In this document: in pieces, positions 24,416 through 36,971 of the stretch
Layout of the letters: each line of letters starts with the position of its first letter
Numbering within the stretch: the stretch's first letter is position 1
Source: Bombus terrestris
Lineage: Eukaryota; Arthropoda; Insecta; Hymenoptera; Apidae
DNA length: 64,000 bases
Reading direction: 5' to 3'
Assembly: GCF_910591885.1 (NCBI RefSeq)
Contig: NC_063271.1
Coordinates: 18,035,001 to 18,099,000 of the forward strand
Program-made: the position numbers and the translations under genes
Notes under the pieces: model-generated
Database searches by the model: none
Told to the model about the DNA's origin: nothing
The model's input: the letters and a program-made list of their open reading frames with translations, nothing else

Positions 24416-24993
24416 TATGATACACCATTTGCACCTTCCGCAACGATTTGCGACTTACATCTTTCGTTGTATAGTCAGAGACTGGGTTCGGACGATTGAT
24501 TATGGTTCCGTACTGGCGTAAGTAACGCGATATCCCGCAAGGAATGTTTGGTGATACCTTTAAACGTGAAGTATTGTCGACAGCGCACGTAGGACTTGAC
24601 CTCGCCGCGTCAATCCATTGCTGTTCGGTGTCAGTGACCTGCCTCAAAAAAAGAAACTAAATTCCACCGGACAACAGATAAGTGGCCCCTGGCCCGTTAC
24701 ATACCTGCTCCTCTCATCACACATATGGCCACGAGATGGATCCTGCGATCTCTCGAGTTGAATTCAGAGCCGCCTGTCGTTCGTTTCGATGACTGGATCG
24801 ATGTACCGATCGAACTTTCCTTTCGAAAGAGGTTACCCGTTAGAAATTCGGTGGAACGAAGCATTGCGTCTTCCGTCATAAGATGGTCTATGTCTTGCGT
24901 AAAACATGACAGATCGTTTGTGATGAACATCGTGCAGTTGTATTTGGTCACAATATTTATATCGGATATTGAATTATGCAAGCCTTGCAACAT
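24416..24993 (-). other. Possible spliced antisense transcript or pseudogene
   Basis: On the minus strand an open segment (24993 down to 24705) ends in a textbook donor (GCAG|GTATGT). After a 66-nt intron there is a pyrimidine-rich acceptor (TTTTTTTGAGGCAG at 24639-24652). The next segment (24638-24416) is open throughout and ends at a donor-like GTG|GTAAAC. However, the open frame of the first segment leaves phase 1 and that of the second enters at phase 0, so the two ORFs do not join. This suggests a non-coding or 5'-UTR transcript, or a decayed gene. A 120-codon ORF on the plus strand (24725-25087) overlaps. No family was recognised. Confidence 0.3.
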
Positions 24994-26239
24994 ATTTTTA
25001 TCGTCCTACTTCATTGCATATGTGTGTCTGACAGTATTTCATTTAGTTGCTGATAATCTGGATGAAGAAGGTAATTGTTTGCTATAATGATTTTATATAG
25101 ATAGCAAGTATTCAGATATAATGTATTACACCGATTGATCAGCTGATAGAGTTTATATCTATATTGTAAATAATAAAAGAATCTTTGGCTCTATCGTGAA
25201 TACGATCAAAAGATTGACTCAAAATATGAAAAACAAAATGTTCTAATATTAGTTGTTTGCTAATTATATAGACGATAAGGCGCTACAAAAAAATATGAAT
25301 TATTTTCTTTCGACGATTTATTAAATAATTTTTTAGTTCTACGCTGAAGATGTCTTATCACTGGATAACGCGTATTATCACAACATATGTTATCATAATA
25401 TATAATATAAAGTATATAATAATTTCATTTTACCGCTGAGTTTGATTCATATATACGTTGATCGTCTTATTTTGATAGGAAACGTAATGGTATAACAGAT
25501 ATGACTAACTGTGTTATTTAGATATCTGATTGTCCTCATAAAACAAATCACAAAACATATCGCTTAAGTTGATTTTATTGATCACGATTCAAGGCAATGT
25601 TTGTAGTTATCTATTCAGTCGGTCGCAGGTCTATTGAGTTGTGTATGCAGATCTATGTAATAAATGCTAGTCGCGTATGCATAGTTAACAACGAGATGTT
25701 TCGTGATAACAACGAGATATTTTGACAAGTAGGTGGCCCTTTTTCGAAGCAAAATAACATGACACGTCAAAGAAAGTGTAATATTTTGGAGCGTATTTTT
25801 GTACCAATTTAAGATAAATGGATAACACAAATTGTCCTATCACTAAAAAATTTTATAAATGCACATACTGTTCTCTCGTTTTATCCAGTCATTTTAATGT
25901 TACATACCGGCATTATGGTAATAGAAGCCGGAAAGTTATTCACCGTACATGTTGTATATAATACCAGTGAGTTTCTTTAGTGTGTTTATTCCTCAGCGAA
26001 AAGATATTTTAGTCGATTTTCCATTTAGTCCTGTTGCAATCTCTTCTTCCGAATCATGCGTACCGATTTTCTTGGTCATGAAGCGGTGAAGCATTGTTAC
26101 GCGAGAGGAAGAAAAAGGATCGGTTCGAGTATATTGGCAGAAAGAAAGCGACTTTTCGTGTTCCTTTATGTTGTCCAAATGTTAAATCGGTACAAGAGAA
26201 GACGAGAAGAAACTGATCGGTAGCAAGCCGGCTTTACAA
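24994..26239. other. Non-coding stretch upstream of CpG island
   Basis: AT-rich. Short ORFs such as minus 25615-25830 and 25993-26178 have no recognisable motif. Confidence 0.4.
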
Positions 26240-26600
26240 ACACGTCCGGGGGGCCCCGCGTAACCAGTTTGTGATTGGTTAAGCTGTGTACCACGTGGCG
26301 GCGTTGCGCGGGTGGGGATTGGCCAGCACGGCCGCGCTCCGCGGGCGAAAGCAGCGAGTTTTGTTCTAGTATTTACCCCGCGGTGTAAAGTTGGCTCTCG
26401 CGCTCTCCAGTGTCCTTAAGCCTTAAGTCACGTTCCATTGTTCGCGTCGTTCCTTCAAGATCCTCTCACACCGTAGAGAATCCCTGTTGTTCTATCGCTT
26501 GTGCTTTTTAGTGGTGAACGCCATACGAATTGTGCGCCATGTTCGCGCCGCGAGTAACACGCGATCCACCGGCTATTGTGTCAAGTGATACGTTTTTTTC
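26240..26600 (+). promoter_or_regulatory. CpG-island promoter, probable 5' end of the long gene
   Basis: A strong GC/CpG peak with two inverted CCAAT boxes (GATTGG at about 26274 and 26317), a CACGTG E-box at about 26292 and a GC-rich core to 26390. AT-poorer, UTR-like sequence follows. A donor-like GACAG|GTATCC at 26755/26756 could end a first exon. The only plus-strand gene downstream is the long gene from 32090, so I infer this is one of its promoters. Confidence 0.45.
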
Positions 26601-26755
26601 ATGAACAAGTTGGAGTGTGTGCGTTTAAATCCCATTCTGGATTACACTGGCGGTGTATGTGACTACGTACTCTTGCCGTTAGGAAGGCAAAAGTCCAGTG
26701 GTAGTAAACGACGAGGCGAAAGCACGCTGTGGGATCGTGGAATGTGCGCTGACAG
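26601..26755 (+). CDS. Possible alternative first coding exon
   Basis: An ATG at 26601 opens a frame (MNKLECVRLNPILDYTGG...) that stays open to a good donor at 26756 and would leave phase 2. The first downstream plus-strand coding exons accept phase 1 (37864, 43536), and only 44845 and 55656 accept phase 2. It may therefore be a true alternative N-terminus or just an upstream ORF in the 5'-UTR. A shorter ORF starts at 26539 and overlaps it. Confidence 0.25.
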
Positions 26756-29700
26756 GTATCCACCACCGCGCCGTCGCACTCGGAATTCACTATGCGGTTC
26801 TAACCTTTCTCTCTTTCCTTATCCTTAACTCGTTACTTCCGTCTCACTTGTAACAACGTAAGACTTGCGTGTTTACGCGATCGTCCACCTCTCTTTGCTC
26901 TTTCCTTTCTATCTTCTTTTACCTTCATTCTCTTTCTCTCTGTCTTCCTCCATTCAATGATCGCTCTCGCGCCTGCGTTGCGTCGTGGACGCTTCGCCAC
27001 TTTTGACAGCTGTCACGGTTCAAGTGTGTACAGAGGCAACTCGTTTTATTTTGTCGGATGTCGATATAGAGGAGAAACCAGCGTATTATCGTTCATTATA
27101 CTTCTTTCTTCTTTTTCGATATATCTGTGTTCTCGTAGCGACAATTCGATAATATGCTAGTTATGATTCGTGAAATACGTTTTATTTATAGTTATAGTTA
27201 CAATTTCATTGATAAGATTCGAAAATAAATTAGTTAATTTAAATATGTGACGTACGTACGTTCTCAGCAGCGCTAGCTGCATAATTTCTCAAATTTAAGG
27301 ATCAATAGAGTATGGCAAAGTTGCGTTACATTTACTTTATAGAATTAACCAGCTCTTGGTATAGTAATATAACTAATCTATTTATGACGTAAATCAAACA
27401 TCTCTATTGCTACAATGAACAGAAGGATTAATTTTTTCTTGTTAGATGTTAATCATGCGAATATTGTTGGATTACTAAACACATCTGCAGCATAAAACAT
27501 GTTATGTAAAGTGAAAGTGGCTACAGAAACGTGTTAAAGGTTGCGATACTTGATGCAAAATCATATATTGTAAATCCAGGTTATTGAACGCTTGATTTAC
27601 CCTCTGTTGTCTTATCAAAGAAACAAATAATCTATCATAAAGTAAATGTTCCGATATATTTCCTCAAAAATTGAGGAATCGATTCGAAACCAATTAACGG
27701 AAGTACTTAGCGAAAAGATTTTATCGAATACATCATTCTTAGCCCTTGGTTCTTTTGTCGCAGCGCGTTTGACTGCAGCTTTTAATGCTTTCGCTTCCAT
27801 ACATTGTAGTAAATTAGGCGATAACGTGTAGTAAATAAGTATATGTTTGGTCGGAACTATTAAATAAAGAATTCCACGTGACGTGGCAAGTGGAATGAAA
27901 CAGTTCATATCCTTTTTCTTTGAGGTTGTCCGTCAAGGACAACTGACAAATGTCACGAGAATGCTGCACAATCTGAGACAGTCGAATTAAAACATTTGTT
28001 TAAGTTAAGACGTTAGTTGGCTATGTTTTAAGTAAATTTCATATGTACGTCAAATATGCATGATCAGTCGTTTTGTAGTAGTAATTATATCTGTAAAATT
28101 TGTGTAGTGTAACAATTATTATGTCGTGAATGATTGATATCATTATATCATCATACTATGACTACGATAGGGAATCGACCGATAATCATTATCTAAAATT
28201 AGATGCAGTAATTAATTTACCACTAATGTTCTTAGTAACGTTACAGAAAATTGTTTGAATAAACCATGAAATCATTACTTTTGAAGCAATAGGCTCTGAT
28301 AGATATTGATTTCTTTTTTTTGCTTTGAAAGATAGTGAAGCATTAATGTGTTGCGGCGTTACGGAATCATAGTTCAGAATTGAAAAGTAGTTGCAAGAGT
28401 AGCAAATTTATCGCGTTGAAAGTAGTGGGTAAAGTAATTTATCATTCATGTATATGGCAATATTTTACGGATGTAAAGTAGATATTTTCAATTTAATTAT
28501 AGTTTTGTTTCATAAAATGAGATGTGGAGAAACTGGTGTGTAAGATAATAATTGAGAATTACTGTCATAAAATGAAAATTGTGCATAATTTCAACAAATT
28601 ATTCAAAATATAAGAGAGAAGATATCTGGCTCTACTCTATTAATAAAATTATTACAAAAAAATAAAAACAACAGTTTTCTTTTGTCGTAGAGAAAAATGA
28701 ATTGCTGACTATTAATATTATATATTGTAGACTACTATGTAGGAAGTTATGATTATAACATGAATATGTTAATCGATTCATGACCAATATTTATATTAAA
28801 ATCTTACAAATATGAAAAAAAGATTTATGAAATGCGTCATTTTTTCACATTATTATTTTCCTAGATTTATTTTTACAGTCCTTATAATTAGGAAACGATG
28901 CGTTATACAACATGAAGCAGATTGCATATATATACCCTGTCTAAGTTCTTAGAGTCCTTTTGTAAATATAAAGGATCTTGAGCATTCTTTCTTCAAATGT
29001 AGCAATTGTCCATCTTGGACAATTTAATAACCACTCAGTCACTCGCATTTGACCCTATCTTCCATATAAATACTCATCAGCTGATTGTGACAAATTCTAT
29101 AAAGAGCTACTAGGAACACACTTGTTTGTACAGAACTGCGATCCGCGTTGAATTATAGCAACTGATCGCATGATCTAGAGAGCACGTACCATATTATATA
29201 AGTCGAATGACGCAAAAAGAACGTCAATTTAGAAAATGTTTTTCCATCCCGTGGTTTGTATCGAGTATCGTCCCATGCGTCAGTACTCTAGATCGAGTAC
29301 CGTTTAAGCACGGCATTATGCGCTCCGGCATCCTCAATCGTGACATAAAACATTGAACGTTCGCTCAAGGATCGTGCGTGCATTTTCACCTGTGGTTTGT
29401 GCATTTTCCGCTGAGTCTCGCGGTAATTGATACAATTGCATTCAACGTAACTTGGTCATTAAGCGAAGTAAAGCAGCATCTTTTAAAAAACTGAAAATAT
29501 CGAATAGACATTTTCTCGTTATCCGTTATTTCTTTACAGTGTCGTTTAATATTTTTCTTTTTTCTCTTTATGGACGGTATAACGTTTTCTTTTCTTATAT
29601 CAGTTCTATTGTGTTTTTATTTTCATATAATTGTATTAAGTAAACCTTCTGTCTTTCGTGTCAATTATAGTGTTTTGTTTATCGGTTATATTATGTAGAT

Positions 29701-32089
29701 CTTTCAGAGATAAATCTAAAAATATTATCACACGATAACCATATTTTGTATGAAACGTAAAAATATTGTCCTCGTATCTGAACATGAACCGACTGTATAA
29801 ACTAATCTTAATGAATACGTTGTCGAAATGCGGAAGGAGTTGCACCGGAGGAAAATGATTATTCCAATCATGGATCGATATAATAAAACGCAGCGATAAT
29901 TACAGAAGGTGACAAGGTATTTCGATTTCTTTGGGAAGTGGATTTTCTTTTCCAGCGTCCGGGCGTTATGAAATTACGAGCACGCGTATCGTTTTTCAGC
30001 TCGTCCAGCCGCAATAAAATTTCCTGGTGCTTTTGGCGATGTTTCAGGAAGAGAGAGCCAGCGAGAATCGCCGAGGGGCGACAACCTCTCTCGATCTTTA
30101 TCCAATTACGCATGCGTAACTTCTGCTGCGCGCGGAGATTCCGGCGCGTCGCGTTGCATCGCGTCGTTTAAATCCCCGGCCCGCGGTAATATTTAACGTT
30201 ACACCACGTGCAACAAGGTAGATCCGTCGTCGTTTCTTTCGTGCAGCATCGTGTGTACGTGTACATACGTGTACTTACGAGCGGCCAACGGATTCCTTCG
30301 TAGATCTTTACGGTGTTCGTATATCAGTGCGTGATTCTTCGAGGTTGATCATTACACCCACGCGTTTCTTTCGCGCGAGTATTGTTTTTTAATTAAAACA
30401 CCGTGAAACCTCGATTTCAGTGGGCGGTGAGAGGCGCGAGAGTAAATCGTTTCACGGTCATCGTTGAAGGCATCTGCGCAGAATCGATCGAATCGAAATT
30501 CCGCATTTGTTTAAAATAAATTGTATACGGGATCTTGCAGCTTGTTGTAAACAGTTAGAACGTTTGTTTTGTAATTTAGTTTAATTTATGAAAAGAATTT
30601 TATTTTTTTGCGTTTAATTGCGTTAAGTAATTTTGCGTCTTAATGCGTTTGTTGCATATTGCTTTAGATAAAAAACATTAATGAACAATTTAAGATATCT
30701 AAAGATTATGCAATCCTCTATTTTACATGAATAAAATCATTACATGTTACTTTCAAATTTACATTGAATAGGTAATTTCACGATTTGAATAAATAAGTCG
30801 TTTATATAAGTAAACGTAACAATTGTACACTGACATGGGCTTATGAATATAAATAATAAATTAACTAATCATTAAAGAGTTAAATTATGTAGGCGATACA
30901 AAAATAATCAGTTATGAATAGTAAAAGCGTAGAAATGGAATTCAAACCTAAAACTTAAACATACCATTAATGCCACAGAAAATGTACATCATCTGTCCAT
31001 TTTTTGAAATAACGGTCGTACCACTCGTACCTCGCGTTTCTTTGGAGCAGTTGGTCTATTAACCACAGTAACGAGAATAAATAATTCCGCACCGTTTCGT
31101 TATTTGCTGCAAAGCAGAAAATTGCGTCACTGAAATTATACGCGCCACGTAGCTACTACTTACTCCCGCCTAACGATTCCTCTAACGGGCATTAAATTTC
31201 ACCTATAAAGCGTACTGTTCATTTTCTACAATATTACCGGCTACCCAATCGCCGTTTAGAATTCGAAAGAGCCATTGAAAGTTCCGCGAATCGCTACGGT
31301 TCATAAACTACTGACAAAGTCTTCGTGATCATTTCGATTCTGTGCACGCAACGCCGCTTCGCAGGCTTAACAAATCACGCATCTTTTCCGTTACGTAATT
31401 TCTCACGAACTTCCTTTTTTCGCTATATTCTCAATCTTTGTTTTTCTTGTATAAGCACATTTTTCATATCAAATTTGAACTAGTTAAGTTGCATAATACG
31501 TGTAGATATTTATATGTAACTGTTGTATAATATGAATATAGAATATGTGCATATATATTGCTTTTCTTCTTGTGTCGTTCTGTAATGTCCTTATATCGTT
31601 CTATGACAGTTACTAAATCTTTGCTTTTATTAAGTGTTTGGCTTCGTTAGATATAGCAAAGAGATATTTAAGAAACTCGGAAGAAAAGTAGTAGAAATGA
31701 TATAATCATTAATTTCAGAAAATCGTAGATAAAACTATACTTTAATAGAAAAATTCGGTATGTTTGGGAAGACTTTGGGAATTTACAACAAAGTCTTATA
31801 GACACATCGATACGAATGTTGCGTATCGTTTTCATTTTTTTGGAAAAAGTTCCTTCCATTTTTTCTCCAAGTTTCTTATTTAATAGAAGCGTCAAAATAT
31901 GTAAGCGTATGAATGGAAGTGCGTATTCACTGTTCTAGAAAACGATGACTTCGTAGCGGGAAGGGTTCGAGGGCAGAGCATGAGGGTCGGCCAGGAAACG
32001 CGGAAAGAACGTTCACAGTTCGGCGAAGCGATTAATGACTGTCAGTCACCGAACACAGCTGGACACGTCTCTGTCTCCACCGGTTGGAG
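26756..32089. other. Intron or 5' flank of the long gene
   Basis: No firm coding exon. CpG-richer blocks occur at about 26940-27070 and 30000-30480, with complex blocks at about 29030-29450 (two TGTGGTTT sites) and 31060-31380. An open segment on both strands at 27646-27850 is unassigned. Confidence 0.4.
30120..30480. promoter_or_regulatory. CpG-rich island, possible alternative promoter
   Basis: Dense CpG and GCGCG motifs occur here, with CACGTG near 30205, in AT-rich surroundings about 1.6 kb upstream of the first firm coding exon of the long gene. It is neither open nor conserved-looking as coding sequence. Confidence 0.3.
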
Positions 32090-32327
32090 ATGAGCACGAA
32101 GGAGCTGAATGCGACAACGTTGACGACCACAATGACCACGGCCACGACGCTCACGTCGTCCACGAAGCTCGATGTCGAGGCCGAGGACGACGAAGAGCCA
32201 CCGACCACGTTCGAAGCATTGGATATGGATCTGGTGAACGGACCGAATCCGTGGCTTCCGGCCTATGGTTTCCAATTACAGCATCGTTCCCATTTTCAAC
32301 CTACGCATGAGGATCTACGGACTAATG
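32090..32327 (+). CDS. Long gene, coding exon 1 (N-terminus)
   Basis: ATG at 32090 in clearly coding, CpG-rich sequence. It encodes 79 residues: a Thr/Ser-rich start (ATTLTTTMTTATTLTSSTK), an acidic patch, then GPNPWLPAYGFQLQHRSHFQ. The donor AATG|GTTCGT is non-consensus after GT, but its phase (1) matches the next exon. CpG-rich leader sequence from about 31930 may be 5'-UTR. Aromatic residues around the WLPAYGF segment suggest a short conserved linear motif. The gene is not recognised. Confidence 0.75.
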
Positions 32328-33774
32328 GTTCGTACTGTTGCTATTTCACTTTCTATCACAGCTTAAACTTCAAACAATATACGAATTTGAACTGTGACCA
32401 TCTGTTTAGTATTACGTCAACGAAAATGTATAATATAATATTTTCTCAGATACAAATCAAATTAAGGTATTAAAAATTCCGCATTGAAAATTTTACTGTG
32501 CTTTCGATATTTCTGTTCTCTTTGCTTCTACAGAGATCGCATTTGAAAAAAGTGAATGGTTAATTACATGTAGATTTCTCGGTTTTTGTTTTGCATGAAC
32601 TTAACATTAGCTTGTTCGCATAAATTCCGAGCCACAAAACGAGAATATTTTCCTTCCGTTCTATGATAAAGTAAAAGTGATAGTGACGACCAATACTTTC
32701 CGAACCAAACATAGTATCTTTTATTGTAAACGATTGATCCATTCAAACACGCGAGCCACGAACATTAGTAGATTTAAAAGAATCTTTTACATACAGGTAC
32801 CTTTACTTTGTTAGTTAACAGATCGTTCTTGTCGATACCATTGATCTGGTTGTAATCTATCGTAAATATCATATTAAACAAGAAGCCTCGTTATTTATTA
32901 TGAGTTCCAGAAGCCCTCTATTTGTCTACGCTCTAGATATCGACGGAGATTTGTATCATTACCGCAATTTCCATTGGATAGAAAATAGCGCGAGTTTGAA
33001 TACAAATCACCTGTTAATGACTACAGTTAATGTAGGCTACTTTCTATAACCGTGGGCTAACGTGTGAGAGTCAATGAAAAACTATAAATACCAGCTACCT
33101 AGGTGTCGATCGTACAGTTTTCATGCTTAAGAAAAATACTCGATTCTTTGCAAAATATATAAAGTGTTATTAAACACATATATATAATAATAACAAACAT
33201 ATACACGCATATAGAGCGCTGCAAAATTGTAGAATTTAGGAGTAAGATAAATTATTGTGTAAGATTATCAATCACTTGAAAGATTTGAAAGCATGATAAT
33301 CACTAGACTAAAACGTTTACTAAGAAAATCTTCTATTTTCTTTCTTTATTACATTCGGGAAATTGTTCACCTACTTTAGGAAAAAGTTAACCATTTTTGT
33401 TTTGTCTTTTATCGTTATGTTCTTCAAAATATACGTCTAAGTCTAATTAATTATGGGGTACTCATCGTTCTACAAAATATAACAGTCTATTTGGTGCTAT
33501 GTAAGCATCAACAGATTCACACCAGTCGATTAACTACGATCGATATAAACAAAATTGCCACATTAAATGCACGTTAAGAATGATTACCACACAAAGCACA
33601 TGTTATTTCTTTGATTCGTAATCACAGGTTACTCGAAGGTGTGCAACAATAGTGCCATATATTCATTCATTCGTTGTTTCTTTCTATATTCGGTGCGATT
33701 AGAACGACGCGATGTGACACGTAATGCGCGCGAAAGGAGGTAGATCACCGATTATTTTTGTGCAAAGCGACGGA

Positions 33775-33951
33775 TTATTCACGTCCGTTGCCCAGCTGCG
33801 GAACGAACTGCGGCAACAGGCGTCTGCAACAGGTGGTTCTCTTTTCCATCATGTTGTATAGCTCAACGTACTTCTGCATTTTGCACTTGTGCAAGACAAA
33901 TTGCACGTTCCCGTAGGACGATTTGTTCTCATAATGGTCATTATGTCTAAT
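33775..33951 (-). CDS. Orphan 3'-terminal exon on the opposite strand
   Basis: Read on the minus strand, a long pyrimidine tract (TTTTCTTTTCTTTCCTC) leads to ACAG at 33952-33955. A fully open segment of 58 codons to TAA at 33775-33777 follows. The peptide starts IRHNDHYENKSSYGN, continues FVLHKCKMQKYVELYNMMEK and ends FVPQLGNGRE. Its GC and codon composition are unlike the surrounding intron and like true exons nearby. It has one Cys plus a CC pair followed by RR, and no membrane segment. Upstream exons would lie at higher coordinates but none could be joined. No family recognised. It could be the last exon of a nested gene or a fragment of a dead one. Confidence 0.45.
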   Translation of the reverse strand: MRHNDHYENKSSYGNVQFVLHKCKMQKYVELYNMMEKRTTCCRRLLPQFVPQLGNGRE

Positions 33952-36259
33952 CTGTTCGTTTTACGCGAGGAAAGAAAAGAAAAGGAAACACGTAGGTTAA
34001 CCTCTCTTTCAAAATATTATGTTTTATATTATGTTTTCAATATTATGTAATATTATGTTTTCAATATTATTGAGACATGCGTTAGATTTGTTTTTCCGTG
34101 TAATGTTTGATTCACACAAATTGAGATTGGTACATGATATTATTGTTACATGGCTATTTAATTTAGGAAAAAAATAACATTTGCCATATTTTTTATTGTT
34201 TGTGATAGAAATTAAGAAGTTAGAGAAATGGTGGTAGAATCTTGTAATTCTAAATCTTGTGTGCTTTTTGTACTTGTGAATTTATGATAGAATTTAGATT
34301 TAGACGATGTCTCAAATGTTAATGTGAATGACACAAATTTTTGACTAGAAAATTTTTTACGTGGAAATATAAATTGTAGACTTTGGAAGCATTTTAATTA
34401 TAAAATATCTTTCATTAGTCGTCGCAATTGCGAATATATGTACATTATTTTAAGAAAGCAATTTTCTTGTCTAGGAAAAGATTATTTTGCAATACGTAAG
34501 ACTGGAAAACAACAATTTTATTAACAATTCACATATTATGCAGTTCTTCAGATCTCGAATGCTTCCTTTAAGAGATAATTATTATATCAGGAAAATGTTT
34601 CATAAGTTGAAAAACAGGTTTATATATGTAGCTCAAATAAACAATATTGCATTCATAAAATCTTGAATTAAAGCATGATTGAATATATACGTAACCGCGA
34701 TTCAAGCTATTTATTAATTACCGATTACGTAATCATTTCTTTGGAAAAATCGGACGGATGATTTATAAAATATCACAGGAAAACAATATTCTTCAATGCA
34801 ACATTACCTGAAATCAGATCTGCGATGTACAACGTTTCTTTGTTATTTAACAATTGATCGGATTAATCTATGTACAGTACATACATACAGCACATACAGT
34901 ATAGGGCAATAATATTGTGTAATATCGACTGCACTAAATCTTTTTGTATCTTGCACTGTATCTTGGGCTAGAGTCGGTACAAGTAGTACGAAATTTAAAA
35001 AATGAGTTTGTAGTACAAATGGAACTTCATAAAAGGAGGAAAATTAATTTTGTGAAATTCAATAATAAGGATTGATAATTTGCAAGAGAAAAAGTATAAT
35101 TTATGAGAAATGAAAAATTATTGTCCGGTAACGACCAATTATTTAATTTGTAGGTTTTCCATCTAAATGATCAATAATGTAAAAAAAGGACATTCAGATT
35201 TACCATACACACTTTTATTCAAATGTCAGGTAATTATTTACAAAGCGGTCAATATTTCAATTCAAAGTCAATATTGTGAACAACTTTTCCCTGTACGTGT
35301 TACCGTCACTCAGCTTTAGTTTCTGAGATACTGGCAAAAATTTTTAGTTCAATTTACGTTATTTATTTACGATTACACTTCATTCTGTGATAGACGGGCG
35401 AATGCCTCAAGGCAGCCGCATTTTTATTCCATAATCCAGCCGAACTCATTTTCGATAATCATTTCCAATTTTCATATGAAAGAAAAATCAATGGCTTAGG
35501 TTTTTGTTTCCAAACTATGTTACATAGGATTGTTATATTTATTTATTTATTCAAATGAAAGTAATTATTAATGTCTGGTGAAAAACAGTCGGAACTAATA
35601 TTAGTCAGTACTGTAATCCGGTCGGTACCGCACGACTCTCTCCTATATGTACATTGTACATAATATTATCTATATAAATTAATAGCGCGTGTGTACTATT
35701 TATTAAGTACATATAACATTCAACATAATATATGTATAAATATGTTGCATTTACGTATTTTGTATTTATATAATGTTCAATTAATCATTTTAATTGCTTA
35801 AATAATATTGACTGCTTATAACTAAATAATTTTAATCATATCATTGCATATATCCATAAATATTATTTGTATTTCAATGCACGAATGTTTCGTACATTAT
35901 TTCATAATTATCAGATCTTTTTGTTTTTTGTCATTTAATTTTGTTTATGATATAAGGAAAAGTTGACTAATATGTTAGCTACTTCTAAACAATGGTTAAA
36001 AAACAAAAAGTGGTAAACAAACAGAGTTGCATGATATAGTAAAAAATTCTGTTATTTCACGATATGACTTCATTTATCTATATATAAATATCGTAGAAGA
36101 ATAAAATTAATTGAACTATGTCAATTCCAAATATTGCTTTTTAATTTAGAAATTTATTTATATTCGTATTTAGAATTAAATTTTACTTATACCAAAGCAT
36201 GTATAACAAAGTTTAATATCTGCCTAATTTTCTAAAATAATAGGACTTTCATTAGTTTG

Positions 36260-36971
36260 TTATTTATAATCTGTGTGGTAGCGATTAGCGGCTTCGTTGA
36301 GTTTAAGAATATTTGTAAGAATTCAAAAGATGAAATCATCGAATAACGAGAATGTTATAAGCGACCCAGGCATGTAATAGTTCATAATAAACCGAATTAT
36401 TCACATTGTCAAAATATTATGGTACAAGTGCAAGGACGAAATTTCGCGTTGCTTCTTGCCGAACACGAATACAACTATTCCGATGCAATCAATAAATTGC
36501 AAACACAATATACACCATGCTATGGTGTTCCTCTGAAACAAAAAATTATTTCTTATAATATAATTATCTTATAATATATAATATAATATAAATATTATAG
36601 AATATAAAATAATAGCCCAGGACACTACAGTAGCAAGTTAAGGATTAAATTTCCCGTAAATACATAAACAATTTAGTTATAACTCACTAATTACATACGA
36701 TACACATAAATTAAAATAGGATATCATGTTTGTTTCGATTATCGAGTATATTTCATTTCACCTTTAATCCGTGCAAAATGAAAAATGTTGAAATTTGATA
36801 TAGCATAGCTAAAGAAGAATAATCTGTGAAGAAGAACAATCTATTTGACATAACTTGAAAAATATTGTAGAATCTAATGAACATATACAAAGAGTAAGTT
36901 GCCTTATCTTTCATGTAATTTGGACATCGTAGAACGAAATGCAGCAGATATGCAAATGTGAGGACGAACAT
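36260..36971 (-). pseudogene. Relic of a very-long-chain fatty acid elongase (ELO family)
   Basis: Minus strand. The segment 36971-36753 encodes RCPNYMKDKATYSLYMFIRF followed by YNIFQVMSN. This matches the ELO N-terminal pattern (GP-x-YM-x-x-R-x-x-Y-x-L...FYN-x-FQV). After a good acceptor (TTTTTTGTTTCAG), 36532-36404 encodes FIDCIGIVVFVFGKKQ and then SSLHLYHN. This corresponds to the family's (L/F)ID-x-x-DT-x-FFV-x-RKK followed by LH-x-YHH. The catalytic HxxHH box reads HLYHN. The reading frame then meets TGA (36401-36403), resumes with YYMPGSLITFSLFDD (compare the family's YxPGG...GxxNSFVH) and meets another TGA. Loss of the second box histidine plus two stops indicates a dead gene. Living ELO proteins condense malonyl-CoA with acyl-CoA in the ER. 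Confidence 0.6.

Noticed and set aside
24725..25087. 120-codon plus ORF (MATRWILRSLEL...)
   Set aside because: No family signature, overlaps the antisense segment with better splice signals, and no flanking splice or promoter evidence on the plus strand.
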